Assembly: GCA_964019055.1 (NCBI GenBank)
Contig: CAXHSA010000064.1
Location: 1-64,000 of the forward strand
DNA: 64,000 bases
Direction: 5' to 3'
Source of the DNA: Anthopleura xanthogrammica
Lineage: Eukaryota; Cnidaria; Anthozoa; Actiniaria; Actiniidae
Position numbers and translations under genes: made by a program. The notes under the pieces were generated by a model. It ran no database searches, was not told where the DNA came from, and saw nothing but the letters and a program-made list of their open reading frames with translations. This document shows positions 45,001-47,036 of the stretch, piece after piece; position 1 is the stretch's first letter, and the number at the start of each line of letters is the position of its first letter.

Positions 45001-46713
45001 CCTCATGTAACCCAATCATCGGGACACCGAGTCTGAAAGACCCGGTTCGAAATCGGATGCATTTTTAATCAGGATGTATGTGCTCCTTCTACAAGCTTTA
45101 TTCAATGTGGGATAGAGAAATTTGTCTTTGGGCCTGAGTGAACACGCTAAAACGATATTCGCGCATGCGTAAACGATGTTGTTGGTCACCATTTGATTTC
45201 AAACAAAACGTTCCCCAGAGTAGGGAGTCATCAAGGCTCTTTCAACGAAATCTCTTTAATATATTCTGATTTAAAGCTCATTTAGATCATAATTCTTGAT
45301 GTTTTCCTCGGAAATCATGGTATTACAAACTAATACCATGGCAATTTCGGGATATTCCCTCATTGCCATGGTATTACTTATAATAATATCATGATTACCT
45401 CGGGATCCATTGTTTCCAGAGGGATGTTTAAGGTCTAACATCCCCCTGGATGAATAGTGATGAGGAATATTTAGTCTAAATATCCCTCATGAACATAATC
45501 ATAAGGGATATTTAGACTAAATATCCCTCATGACTATATTTATGAGGCATGGTCCCTCATATGACAATCACCGGGACCATGGCTGGGTAGCATTGACCCA
45601 ATCGAAAAATTTTGCGCAATGACTCTGGACTACGCACTATTGAACACCCCAGCACTTGTGGGACCCATTGAATAATCTTTGCGCATACGTTGACTAGCCG
45701 AGAATTTTTCTTACTATTTGTGACGTGATCAAGACGGTTTGAAAACACTTCATTAATACCGCTCTAGGCCAACTAAAGTGAATTAGAATAAAGCACCACG
45801 AATGAATGAATGCTGGTTCAATTCGCCATTGTCGCATTTAACAAAGGCGAATTCCCTTAAGTATGCCGCATATCAACAGCTTTGTAAAACTTTGTAATTT
45901 ATGCATCGTACGAAAGCTAACATATTTCCTAAGAGCAGTTTTATTCCTTGGTAATCATAATATTACAAACTAATAGCATGAAATTTCGGGTGATTAGTGA
46001 TTAAATGGCCCCTCAAGCCTCGGGAGGTTTAGTTAAAGTCCCTCCGCCTTCGGCGTCGGGACTTCAACAAAACCTCCCTCGGCTTTCGGGGACATTTAAT
46101 CACTAATCTTACTTATACTATCTTACTATTACTTATAAATGTATTCTTGGATCTTGCAGATCGCATGACGGAGCAGCAGGCACAAGGTAATAAAATTGTA
46201 GTATATTTAATACATAAAAAAGATTAAGGAGGATAAGGAGAACCATTGCTTGGTTCTTTTAAGACGCTCAGTTTTTAAGCAAATGAACTTTCTTCTTCAT
46301 GAATTTTTCAGAGCTTCTCGTCAGACGGCGCAAAATCTTAATAATTCTTGGAGTTGCTGGTGCATTTCTGGCTCTGGCCGTTATATTATTCCTCTGCTGT
46401 ATTTGCTATCTCTTACGGTAAGCAAAAAAGTTCAAACACCTACAATTAATAACTTCTTAACAGATTTTTCTCATCGTTTCACAAAGGCAACGAATCTGTA
46501 GCCCAGGTGACTTTCTCTTATCGAAGTAGGATATATGTAAGTGTTGGTTTTTTCATAGCTTTTACTCCTTATATAGCTGCGATTGTTACATCTTAGCTTC
46601 TTTTATTTTCTTTTTATTGCAGCCGATTCAATAGCTTCCTTTGTTAAATCTTAGTTTTTTAATGTTAATTTTGTTGCAGCCGAGCTAAGAATCTTGGTGC
46701 AGTAGAGGAGTAA
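651..46713 (+). CDS. Calx-beta repeat type I transmembrane protein gene (5' end outside window)
   Basis: Spliced gene. Exons inferred from splice sites: 651-768, 2808-3064, 3964-4072, 15514-15746, 16545-16653, 18838-19076, 19409-19520, 20101-20333, possible 20403-20492, 21290-21398, 22908-23146, 29144-29255, 29836-30068, 32564-32675, 42982-43205, 44208-44313, 44397-44629, 46160-46186, 46312-46417, 46680-46713. Each Calx-beta domain is two exons: an N-terminal half ending in phase 2 and a C-terminal half ending in phase 1 just after an acidic N-D-D or D-D-D. The signature N/D-D-x3-E-x2-E/Q-x-F recurs (for example [22 protein letters not shown]). Calx-beta domains are calcium-binding beta sandwiches known from Na/Ca exchangers, integrin beta4, FRAS1 and sponge aggregation factors. 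With one transmembrane helix near the end, a surface adhesion or recognition role is inferred, not shown. Reading frame and phase hold across all junctions, so the model is fairly secure; expression is untested. Confidence 0.85.
880..1062. repeat. TTCC/CATC/CATT simple-repeat tract
   Basis: Pyrimidine-rich run of interspersed tetranucleotides (ttcc, ccat, cctc, catt) within the intron of domain 1. It is imperfect, so probably old. Confidence 0.85.
1501..1714. mobile_element. MITE with ATAGAGAGGTTTTCGTA inverted ends
   Basis: Ends are ATAGAGAGGTTTTCGTA at 1501 and its reverse complement at 1698-1714, about 214 bp in all. No coding capacity. Internal sequence is rich in CGTA-type motifs (cgtaccgt, cgtaacg). 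The region 1063-1500 before it shows no recognisable gene. Confidence 0.7.
2323..2694. mobile_element. Foldback MITE, about 370 bp
   Basis: The arms are near-perfect inverted copies. The left arm contains gactttgaatacttcg and ggtggacgtcaatca; the right arm has the complements at the mirrored positions. Each arm holds a GTGACGTCAC palindrome. No ORF of its own. It sits in the intron of Calx-beta domain 1. Confidence 0.75.
3065..3963 (+). other. Intron with SINE-like repeat at about 3385-3660
   Basis: Intron between Calx-beta domains 1 and 2. From about 3385 it contains gttggttctctcccttgc, gggtttttctccaggatctc and ccggttttcctccctcc, which match my memory of a SINE-like repeat common in coral genomes. 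The rest is AT-rich with an old TCTG-type run at 3092-3125. Identification of the SINE is from recall, not from a search. Confidence 0.5.
3964..15746 (+). CDS. Calx-beta domain 2 (exons 3964-4072 and 15514-15746)
   Basis: The first half starts after tttcag and reads [20 protein letters not shown]..., with donor ATCAA|GTAAGT. The second half starts after tcatttag at 15513 with TGC AGC ACT in frame, contains [11 protein letters not shown] and ends AATGATGACA|GTAAGT. The two halves are separated by an 11.4 kb intron filled with transposable elements, yet frame and phase are kept. The last 86 bp of the second exon are the left end of the tandem segmental duplication. Confidence 0.85.
4113..4634. 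mobile_element. MITE with inverted repeats and internal hairpins
   Basis: The arms aaaaacttcatgaataat (4171) and the complementary attattcatgagttttt (ending 4634) bracket gcgaccatacac-type sequence present in both orientations. A perfect small hairpin (tgttttatcagg...cctgataaaaca) precedes it at 4113-4142, and another lies at about 4497-4555. Non-coding. Confidence 0.65.
4690..7000. other. AT-rich repetitive intron DNA, no gene recognised
   Basis: Contains two related blocks: atcgatttcgctcatattttg with tagcccttag near 4913-4955, and aaatcgctcaaattttg with taggccttag near 6235-6275. These suggest two copies of one interspersed repeat. A TTAA-flanked MITE (5415-6180) is nested between them. 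No ORF here looks real. Confidence 0.6.
5415..6180. mobile_element. TTAA-flanked MITE (piggyBac-type target)
   Basis: The 766-bp unit begins GGAGGCTCCCTAGAGTTTAC and ends with its exact complement, flanked on both sides by TTAA (5411-5414 and 6181-6184). TTAA duplication is the signature of piggyBac-type transposition. It has no transposase of its own. Confidence 0.85.
7258..7932. repeat. (TTCA)n then (TTCATACA)n microsatellite array
   Basis: Tetranucleotide TTCA run at about 7258-7440, an 8-bp higher-order unit TTCATACA from about 7441 to 7825, then TTCA with variants to about 7932. All three frames are open and read FIHS/YIHT peptides; these are artefacts of the repeat, not genes. Confidence 0.95.
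7950..8290 (+). mobile_element. Possible Penelope-like 3' fragment
   Basis: Contains cctgatgatgcactagaagtgcgaaagctcg in shortened form at 8224-8255, similar in layout to the 3' ends of Penelope-like elements (compare the clearer case at 55900). No intact ORF. A weak call resting on motif resemblance only. Confidence 0.35.
8524..8630. repeat. Perfect-arm palindrome, about 107 bp
   Basis: Arms atacaataatttcagc...tcgattctacat and their complements meet near 8577, with ttcagcatcgattctaca mirrored. It is probably a small foldback MITE, lying just downstream of the minus-strand transposase-like gene. Confidence 0.75.
8747..12352 (-). pseudogene. Multi-exon transposase-like gene (DDE-type domain inferred)
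   Basis: Inferred minus-strand exons: about 12352-11314, 11130-10457, 10313-9985 and 9729-8747. Exon 1 encodes a helical DNA-binding-like region ([20 protein letters not shown]). Exon 2 has a CxHxHD...CSSCEEL metal-binding-like cluster, then QDWAMKF and a QHNAGCYH motif. Exon 3 has [17 protein letters not shown]. Exon 4 has a C2H2 finger (CPIEGC...H...) between acidic runs. The order D...(D)NAG...GKGxCD resembles RNase H-fold DDE transposases of the Zisupton/KDZ kind; I recall close relatives in corals. The residue before NAG, D in the relatives I remember, is H here. No clear start codon or terminal repeats were found, so I treat it as a transposon-derived pseudogene. It lies antisense within a host intron. 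Confidence 0.55.
12728..15222. mobile_element. Possible element bounded by TAGCCTGCGTGGCC inverted repeats
   Basis: TAGCCTGCGTGGCC followed by a G-rich tract (gtgggggattggggagaggg) faces inward at about 12740, and the inverted counterpart (tcccccacgatgag...ggccacgcaggcta) lies at about 15125-15216. They bracket the minus-strand DUF6589-like pseudogene. They may be the element's ends or two independent copies of a common repeat. No target duplication was identified. Confidence 0.4.
12940..14880 (-). pseudogene. Broken transposon-type gene with DUF6589-like region
   Basis: Coding similarity runs on the minus strand through several frames. About 14880-14390 has [10 protein letters not shown], a zinc-binding-like pair. 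About 14220-14100 has [12 protein letters not shown] in a third frame. 14087-13650 has [18 protein letters not shown]. 13562-13311 and about 13236-12950 follow, the last with [17 protein letters not shown] and [17 protein letters not shown]. That GDxLxxER...RLEG...DWHA pattern recalls DUF6589 proteins, which are linked to mobile elements. Frame changes occur near 14100-14400 and at an A-rich homopolymer (13662-13674), and an in-frame stop follows LNHED. It is therefore inactive as assembled. The assignment is from recall of cnidarian relatives. Confidence 0.5.
16545..19076 (+). CDS. Calx-beta domain 3 (exons 16545-16653, 18838-19076)
   Basis: First half after tttttccag reads [20 protein letters not shown] and ends GTGAA|GTAAGG. 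Second half after cccttacag reads [14 protein letters not shown]..., contains [12 protein letters not shown] and ends DDD with GATA|GTAAGT. It is copied as domain 5. The 2.2 kb intron is dense with foldback repeats. Confidence 0.85.
16677..17330. repeat. Nested palindromes in intron (copied at about 21422-22075)
   Basis: Two inverted structures: attctggttgaatgatca...tgatcactcaaccagaat around 16700-16815, and a long one in which ttcagtgcgcatgcgatttt at about 16836 pairs with its complement near 16930-16955. A related arm with gaacgaccgaagttttgtca recurs in both orientations to 17285. Foldback element remnants; no gene. Confidence 0.75.
17731..18435. mobile_element. Foldback block present only in duplication copy 1
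   Basis: About 705 bp absent from the same place in copy 2 (junction at 22505/22506). Holds a hairpin at about 17735-17915 (gatatcggctgataatgtcc and complement) and an outer pair ttataacccaacga (17918) with tcgttgggttataa (18420). It either inserted after the duplication or was lost from copy 2. The TTATAACCC ends look like a cnidarian MITE family; no clear target duplication. Confidence 0.65.
19409..20333 (+). CDS. Calx-beta domain 4 (exons 19409-19520, 20101-20333)
   Basis: First half after aaatttcaag reads [19 protein letters not shown], ending GTTAT|GTGAGT. Second half after ttactatag contains [15 protein letters not shown] and ends AATGACG|GTAAGA. It is copied as domain 6. The ATTATT site upstream of this first half, at about 19343-19348, is the empty version of the site that element 1 occupies in copy 2. 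Confidence 0.85.
20403..20492 (+). CDS. Possible new exon at the duplication junction
   Basis: At the breakpoint between the copies, the end of copy 1 (ccgttttcac) meets a 6-bp filler (agttgg) and the truncated second exon of domain 2. This creates ttttcacag|TT, a plausible acceptor, followed by a 90-nt exon that keeps the original GATGACA|GTAAGT donor. It enters and leaves in phase 1, so 30 residues ([15 protein letters not shown]...) could be added in frame after domain 4. It lacks the N-terminal half of a Calx-beta domain, so it may be skipped. Confidence 0.5.
21290..23146 (+). CDS. Calx-beta domain 5 (exons 21290-21398, 22908-23146)
   Basis: Duplicate of domain 3 with the same splice sites and an identical predicted peptide. 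Its intron lacks the 705-bp foldback block of copy 1. Confidence 0.85.
23425..23669 (+). repeat. Element 1 left terminal inverted repeat
   Basis: About 245 bp matching 28839-29083 in reverse complement with only a few differences (for example gggcattgatggg against gggccttgatggg). It ends a few bases before the start codon of the 261-aa gene and so probably carries its promoter. Confidence 0.9.
23674..24459 (+). CDS. Orphan 261-aa protein of element 1
   Basis: Intact frame starting just inside the left inverted repeat (ATG 23674). I do not recognise it. No signal peptide or obvious membrane segment. The N-terminal 30 residues are polar; the middle is helical-looking with scattered aromatics; the C-terminal third has [13 protein letters not shown] followed by a basic end ([13 protein letters not shown]). 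Element 2 has no counterpart, its equivalent position being filled by tRNA genes, so this is cargo or an accessory gene. A replication or regulatory role is possible but unsupported. Confidence 0.7.
   Translation: MELRSGRVLSFESQESTIQDTTLEDSEMIQQLKTLFGLLFYHMGERLGIEVNLHEFQIIHGRRPNLIELYSLRANKESWHTIFHKVWNRMQVELPPEKVLHLIPHVLLQEYTIQPEHPLYSEPHAVLTKYIRDLYENHSCERMIEFMCEEHRINEQASVVRNRKLYLNRIASSLIGQVFFLPDGTFTKIIPWEKMLKSGRNGCCFFSEKNGGCTVVKLPYTYFTMIPTYEYKIVETGQKFTSHETNARKALLLHKRCTEKH
24582..24713. repeat. Element 1 internal inverted repeat, left arm
   Basis: Shares gacccgactattgt, ttaatgactcataaacgaga and aaagtgtaaaatctttatt with the inverse of 28049-28180. Together the arms bracket the ATPase/pX/acidic core. 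The minus-strand ATPase reads out into this arm, which supplies an AATAAA signal (minus-strand gaataaagatttt). Confidence 0.85.
24778..26211 (-). CDS. A32/FtsK-like packaging-type ATPase of element 1
   Basis: 477 aa. N-terminal C2H2-type finger (C5, C8, H18, H23). Walker A GTTGCGKT at 78-85. Walker B NLIVIDD at about 149-155. Then [15 protein letters not shown] at 173-187, matching the sensor-like segment of A32/HerA-FtsK packaging ATPases. A conserved FKNPRDKLQ follows at about 208. The C-terminal 170 residues are Pro/Ser-rich and end in a basic tail, suggesting nucleic-acid contact. In DNA viruses and Polintons such ATPases drive genome packaging into capsids; here no capsid gene accompanies it. 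It is transcribed divergently from the pX-like gene across a tandem-repeat spacer. Assignment to the P-loop packaging class is confident, the exact family less so. Confidence 0.85.
   Translation of the reverse strand: MARMCLLCQKSVQNLSSHLSRVHKINGPERTYWFQQGKILKDDLGHLFKPTTLQTENGQADNCSKFQLLHPFTCMVAGTTGCGKTVWVQQLLDHAHTMITPPPQRIVYCYSQWQPAYVEMLRTVPGIEFIRGIPQELEKDHFFDIKLRNLIVIDDQMTETGNDKRIVNLFAKGSHHRNLSVIYMVQNIFHQGKVNRDISLNCHYLVIFKNPRDKLQILNLARQMYPGKTEYFLEKYEQAVSRPFGYLFIDLKTTTQDNCRLRTNVFPGEEKEQEKNVPEELLQYIERQNLVLPPEISRMQNLKDQMNNLLKDSNMDKSQKARQYIQLQNNYLSYKKKMNPSLVGLASPTSIPSQAAEFQSLLADQLSIEPARSSPLPAEPSNFLPPPASSPITASPVLLSTEPQMPQTPTSSLMAPSPLIQPPSSLLTPPDSLPKRRKRPRLELKNYLEGNPTKNSGKSVRRSVRVKMNRSPYKYEH
26270..26785. 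repeat. Element 1 tandem repeats in divergent promoter
   Basis: Irregular tandem array built from ggctatcaatagcttagc-like units with variants (gctatcgatagc, cttcctggctatc), including short (agctt)n runs. Each unit holds self-complementary pieces (tagct/agcta, ctatcgatag). It fills nearly all of the space between the ATPase start (26211) and the pX-like start. Element 2 has an unrelated array at the same place. Candidate enhancer, origin or packaging site. Confidence 0.9.
26787..26793 (+). promoter_or_regulatory. TATA-like box of the pX-like gene
   Basis: TATAAAA lies 43 bp before the ATG at 26830, just after the last repeat unit. Position fits a TATA box upstream of a short 5' leader; untested. 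Confidence 0.5.
26830..27153 (+). CDS. pX-like short protein of element 1
   Basis: 107 aa. Begins [15 protein letters not shown], with ATPEQVH in a helical middle, a basic KKKKQ stretch, then a Gly-rich start (GGGF) to a hydrophobic C-terminal tail ending GLLML. I recall similar proteins, with a helical core and a hydrophobic GGF...L tail, in Polinton, adinto-like and adenovirus-like elements, where the family is compared with adenovirus pX/mu core protein. That link is by architecture and memory only. The homologue in element 2 (36083-36404) is frameshifted. Located 62 bp before the acidic gene, same strand, probably co-transcribed. Confidence 0.7.
   Translation: MSRVVKNNLGYLKLLASSPEHQKKFLLCTATPEQVHAIIQVIHNILHEYIPTTEQERDHLRSYQTSIVDLHDPGVPYKKKKQILVQEGGGFISELLTPAFISGLLML
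27216..28025 (+). CDS. Acidic protein with C-terminal zinc ribbons, element 1
   Basis: 269 aa. Residues 1-25 are acidic. About 45-130 is a conserved domain ([34 protein letters not shown]) shared with element 2. About 130-185 is almost all Glu/Asp/Ser/Gln. The C-terminus has four CxxC pairs (CVRC, CPKC, CSIC, CNAC), suggesting two zinc ribbons. I recall the central domain from uncharacterised cnidarian and arthropod proteins found beside pX-like and ATPase genes. A nucleic-acid binding or virion/chromatin role is inferred. A polyadenylation signal (aataaag) follows at about 28053 in the internal inverted repeat. Confidence 0.75.
   Translation: MKRKLEWEQEEEEDSEESNDEEESEEEPIIQSILQDLSDAVSHQDAKDILHSMASSKNILFWTQGGELLRNQRRIPVTSITDLLDYVLLPYNRDILKPRALNSFLEGLAELRINKKWIHNKKVLSDLMQKEELEDNKEQSDESDSEESSSDDEDQDPDNNDTGSEQDTQEDQEEENEESGTEEDPCVRCGNRDIKVNRIVKCPKCLWHEKLVNFPSSTPCSICEHPFLINRNTLKSVITRCNACKTVHHRSPKRNKEESYNLSSDEENV
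28049..28180. repeat. Element 1 internal inverted repeat, right arm
   Basis: Inverse of 24582-24713 with several mismatches and small gaps, so older or less homogenised than the terminal repeats. It provides the 3' end of the acidic gene. Confidence 0.85.
28291..28833 (-). CDS. Orphan 180-aa Cys/His protein of element 1
   Basis: Intact minus-strand frame starting just inside the right terminal inverted repeat. It contains [18 protein letters not shown] (C-x2-C-x5-PSQ-x2-H-x-C), a likely zinc-binding motif that I recall from proteins of animal Polinton-like and related elements, within a largely helical sequence. Function unknown. Its start mirrors that of the 261-aa gene at the other end, so both may use the terminal repeats as promoters. 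It has no counterpart in element 2. Confidence 0.7.
   Translation of the reverse strand: MTSKPVDRIQKSRADEVEKRERHQLYFLISNIFHLVYMDLCVKLIHAEKKRQCYGCDTDHPSQIHHDCLMLSEEESWNLFYDEAKNAVDPTNVWRKVLGLCYLTQISLHRSWKAYLKELYKLPWTTMYLLRCQLSHLDDSSLNTVEKVESTLWVNTRCVWSYIEFQEPVLCPAQFLRTER
28839..29083 (-). repeat. Element 1 right terminal inverted repeat
   Basis: Inverse of 23425-23669; ends CACTACTACT followed by the ATTATT target duplication. Confidence 0.9.
29144..30068 (+). CDS. Calx-beta domain 6 (exons 29144-29255, 29836-30068)
   Basis: Duplicate of domain 4 with the same splice sites. The first half differs by G-to-K-type change (RRTGKI here, RRTGEI in copy 1). Element 1 ends only 61 bp before its acceptor, so the insertion may affect splicing. 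Confidence 0.85.
30360..32424. repeat. (ACTGAGTG)n satellite and flanking (ACTG)n
   Basis: About 1.93 kb of almost perfect 8-bp units (tgactgag), roughly 240 copies, from about 30405 to 32331, changing to tgagtggc and then pure (tgac)n to 32424, with a short (atgg)n run at about 32472-32515. Lies in the intron between domains 6 and 7. Such purity suggests recent expansion; the true length may be misassembled. Confidence 0.95.
32564..43205 (+). CDS. Calx-beta domain 7 (exons 32564-32675, 42982-43205)
   Basis: First half after atttcag reads [20 protein letters not shown], ending ATGAG|GTATGA. Second half after ttttttttcag reads [19 protein letters not shown], contains [15 protein letters not shown] and ends NDD with GACA|GTAAGT. 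Element 2 fills nearly the whole 10.3 kb intron. Frame is kept (AG|A). Confidence 0.85.
33144..33215 (-). tRNA. tRNA-Asp (GTC), left copy
   Basis: 72 nt, folds as a cloverleaf: acceptor TCCTTGT/TCAAGGA (one T-T mismatch), anticodon stem CTTGC/GCAAG with loop CTGTCGA, T stem CGGGG/CCCCG with TTCGATT, discriminator G. A and B boxes look intact (TAGTATAGTGG, GGTTCGATTCC). Confidence 0.9.
33251..33337 (-). tRNA. tRNA-Tyr (GTA) with 14-nt intron, left copy
   Basis: 87 nt. Acceptor CTCATGA/TCGTGAG, D arm TAGCTCAGTTGGTAGAGC, anticodon stem ACAGA/TCTGT. The intron TGTAAAAAACAGCC sits between positions 37 and 38, the standard eukaryotic site. The T stem has one mismatch and a wobble. Confidence 0.9.
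33532..33603 (-). tRNA. tRNA-Trp (CCA), left copy
   Basis: 72 nt. Acceptor GACCTTA/TAAGGTC, anticodon stem TCTGA/TCAGA with loop CTCCAGA, T arm ATGGG/CCCAT, discriminator A. The anticodon arm is that of normal eukaryotic tRNA-Trp. Confidence 0.9.
33911..33951 (-). pseudogene. Truncated tRNA-Trp-like 3' half with CTA anticodon
   Basis: Matches the 3' half (anticodon loop onward) of the sequence at 37474-37547, but the 5' half is replaced by unrelated DNA (tcgaagatttatcgcg). Broken copy in the left inverted repeat. Confidence 0.7.
34051..35574 (-). CDS. A32/FtsK-like packaging-type ATPase of element 2
   Basis: 507 aa, homologous to the element 1 ATPase throughout: Walker A GMTGSGKT, Walker B NVIVIDD, then [15 protein letters not shown] and FKNPRDKLQ. 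The N-terminal finger has lost its first cysteine (LWPIC here, MCLLC in element 1; TGG for TGC), so it should not bind zinc normally. A Pro/Ser/Thr-rich C-terminal region ends in a basic segment and SLPKWEKF. That last peptide is encoded inside the inverted repeat and is shared with the acidic protein on the other side. The frame is otherwise open despite decay elsewhere in the element. Confidence 0.85.
   Translation of the reverse strand: MGRLWPICGKSVQHVWSHLTRVHKISGPERALLLQGKHMQTIGQRFSPYPQTRNVEDIECDRFQLLHPFTAIVAGMTGSGKTVWVQNLLERARKVITPPPQRIVWSYSQWQPAYEDMLQTVPGIEFVKGIPYDLDEDSYFDPQINNVIVIDDQMTETSNDKRIMNLFTKGSHHRNLSVIFLLQNLYFQGKIMRTLSLNGAYFVLFKNPRDKLQMMTLGKQMYPGKTEQFIQKYEAAVQRPYGYLFVDLKPNTQEECRLRTNVLPSDHVVLQSNHITTTSQHGGQSEVMQSIANYFERQSYLQSPILKILQNLEEQMASILKEPNVPAELKFKEYTQLYNRYLDLEQQLQRSSLPHKSRLEMVQTLQTPPSAGPRLPTNATTPENVPSISLTSDSGYVTPKHKTPSLLERLTSKIRTPSFEPSIAEVPSTPLKTTTGFDQPSSSSTPKTRSLPTPLNFPPTPPSSKEKPIKWISYQDAHKYKDVVLEPPRRSQRLKAMVKSLPKWEKF
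35626..35915. repeat. Element 2 GGCTCGG tandem repeats in divergent promoter
   Basis: Units of about 52 bp made of ggctcggctcggctcgtat, aggctcggagcct and aagggctcagctcgatcg, with many self-complementary pieces (aggctcggagcct). Same position as the unrelated AGCT-rich array of element 1, between the ATPase and pX-like starts. GC content is far above the neighbouring DNA. Confidence 0.9.
36083..36404 (+). pseudogene. Frameshifted pX-like gene of element 2
   Basis: The ATG at 36083 opens a frame matching the start of the element 1 protein ([15 protein letters not shown]) but stops at 36140. The rest of the homologous protein ([19 protein letters not shown] to the hydrophobic end) is in another frame up to 36404. 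The break coincides with a run of seven T at 36121-36127, so a one-base indel, an assembly error or slippage could explain it. I treat it as broken. Confidence 0.75.
36464..37367 (+). pseudogene. Frameshifted acidic zinc-ribbon gene of element 2
   Basis: The ATG at 36464 begins an acidic leader like that of element 1 but stops at 36545-36547. The conserved domain ([35 protein letters not shown]), acidic stretch and four CxxC pairs (CHVC, CPTC, CDIC, CNDC) continue in another frame to 37367. An open frame from an internal ATG at 36498 first reads unrelated residues. The C-terminus [10 protein letters not shown] comes from the inverted repeat. Confidence 0.75.
37474..37547 (+). tRNA. tRNA-Trp-like sequence with amber (CTA) anticodon, probably pseudo
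   Basis: 74 nt resembling the neighbouring tRNA-Trp but with loop CTCTAGA, anticodon CTA (reads UAG). Anticodon stem TCTGA/TCAGA is intact. The acceptor pairs poorly (GACAATT against TAAGATC) and the T stem has an A-C mismatch. Either a decayed tRNA-Trp or a divergent suppressor-type tRNA; the weak acceptor favours a pseudogene. Confidence 0.6.
37855..37926 (+). tRNA. tRNA-Trp (CCA), right copy
   Basis: Inverse-identical to 33532-33603, so the element carries two copies. Confidence 0.9.
38101..39138. mobile_element. TTAA-flanked foldback element (1,038 bp)
   Basis: Arms of about 440 bp (ggtggcttcctatagtattt and inverse) surround a spacer of about 150 bp. TTAA lies on both sides (38097-38100, 39139-39142), while the left terminal repeat of the host element has a single TTAA at the same place (about 33354), proving insertion. 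PiggyBac-type target choice; no ORF. Confidence 0.9.
39168..42271 (-). mobile_element. 5'-truncated L1/Tx1-like LINE inserted at a tRNA-Tyr gene
   Basis: A 16-bp target duplication AAAGTATACATCTCAT flanks it (39152-39167 and 42272-42287). The minus-strand 3' tail is A-rich (tttttttta repeats on plus, 39168-39213). The 3' UTR of about 1.95 kb (39214-41160) holds probable nested repeats, including a hairpin-rich stretch around 40790-40915 (ggacctcgctgcgctcggtcc). No other gene is evident in it. Confidence 0.85.
41163..42260 (-). pseudogene. LINE reverse transcriptase C-terminal remnant
   Basis: Two minus-strand frames (42260-42012 and 41885-41163, the second extending upstream to about 42010 without a start) form the end of an L1/Tx1-like ORF2. 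[12 protein letters not shown] and IPPFYEKIL come first, then [20 protein letters not shown], the Cys/His cluster typical of the C-terminus. The frame changes at an A-run near 42014. The catalytic part is missing (5' truncation). Confidence 0.8.
42283..42369 (+). tRNA. tRNA-Tyr (GTA) with 14-nt intron, right copy
   Basis: Inverse-identical to 33251-33337. The LINE inserted so that its target duplication ends inside the acceptor 5' strand (42287), leaving this copy whole. Confidence 0.9.
42405..42476 (+). tRNA. tRNA-Asp (GTC), right copy
   Basis: Inverse-identical to 33144-33215; followed after a few bases by a T-rich stretch that could end pol III transcription. Confidence 0.9.
43409..44067. 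mobile_element. TTAA-flanked MITE (659 bp)
   Basis: Begins GGACGTTCGCGGGCA and ends with near-complement TGCCCGCGAACATCC, flanked by TTAA at 43405-43408 and 44068-44071. Non-coding; in the intron between domains 7 and 8. Confidence 0.85.
44208..44629 (+). CDS. Calx-beta domain 8 (exons 44208-44313, 44397-44629)
   Basis: First half after attttgcag reads [20 protein letters not shown] and ends ATCTG|GTACGA. A short 83-bp intron follows. Second half after gcaacag reads [16 protein letters not shown] and contains [14 protein letters not shown], ending NNP with CCGA|GTAAGG. The last and most membrane-proximal domain; the most acidic signature of the set. Confidence 0.85.
44630..46159 (+). other. 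Intron with (CCAT)n tract and palindromes
   Basis: CCAT/ACCC simple repeats at about 44690-44890. Repeated stretches with ccatgatctcctcgg, gaggtccctcat and tatccctcatgac occur in both orientations (about 44930-45590). A strong hairpin lies at 45986-46107 (ttagtgattaaatggcccc and inverse, centred on gccttcggcg). No gene seen. Confidence 0.7.
46160..46186 (+). CDS. Short linker exon
   Basis: 27 nt after gatcttgcag, encoding NRMTEQQAQ in phase 1 in and phase 1 out; donor CACAAG|GTAATA. A juxtamembrane linker between domain 8 and the transmembrane exon. Microexon size makes it less certain, but it fits in frame. Confidence 0.6.
46312..46417 (+). CDS. Transmembrane exon
   Basis: After atttttcag it reads ELLVRRRKI and then about 23 hydrophobic residues ([19 protein letters not shown]) to YLLR; donor TTACG|GTAAGC. 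The basic RRRK lies before the helix and further Arg after it, so topology is not obvious from charge, but the Calx-beta part must be extracellular if a signal peptide precedes it. Confidence 0.8.
46680..46713 (+). CDS. Last exon: short cytoplasmic tail and stop
   Basis: After ttttgttgcag it reads [10 protein letters not shown] and TAA. An alternative acceptor 57 bp upstream (cag at 46620-46622) opens RFNSFLC and a stop; both start gcag|CCGA and look like a local duplication of the acceptor region. Confidence 0.65.
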
Positions 46714-47036
46714 ACGTGAATCAGTCAATCAAGTCAATTAATGTACACATGAATATCACTGGATGGACTGTAATCACAACACGAAGACACATATATGCAT
46801 GGTCACGGTACCCCATAGAATTGACATCATATAGCCAACCAATCACCGTGCATCGCAATACTTTTCGATGGCACGGTATTTTTTGTCAACACCACTTAAG
46901 TACTTTTTTCACAGTACTGTATTTCCTGCTATTTAATTTTTATAATCCGATCAATTTTAAAACACCATTTATTTTGGAAAACTACCATGTGTGATAAAAC
47001 ACACGTGAATATCGCTGGACTGTAATAGTTGACTTA
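46714..47036. other. 3' UTR or intergenic DNA of the Calx-beta gene
   Basis: AT-rich; no gene. No canonical AATAAA close to the stop codon; the first candidates are further down (about 47324). Confidence 0.4.
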
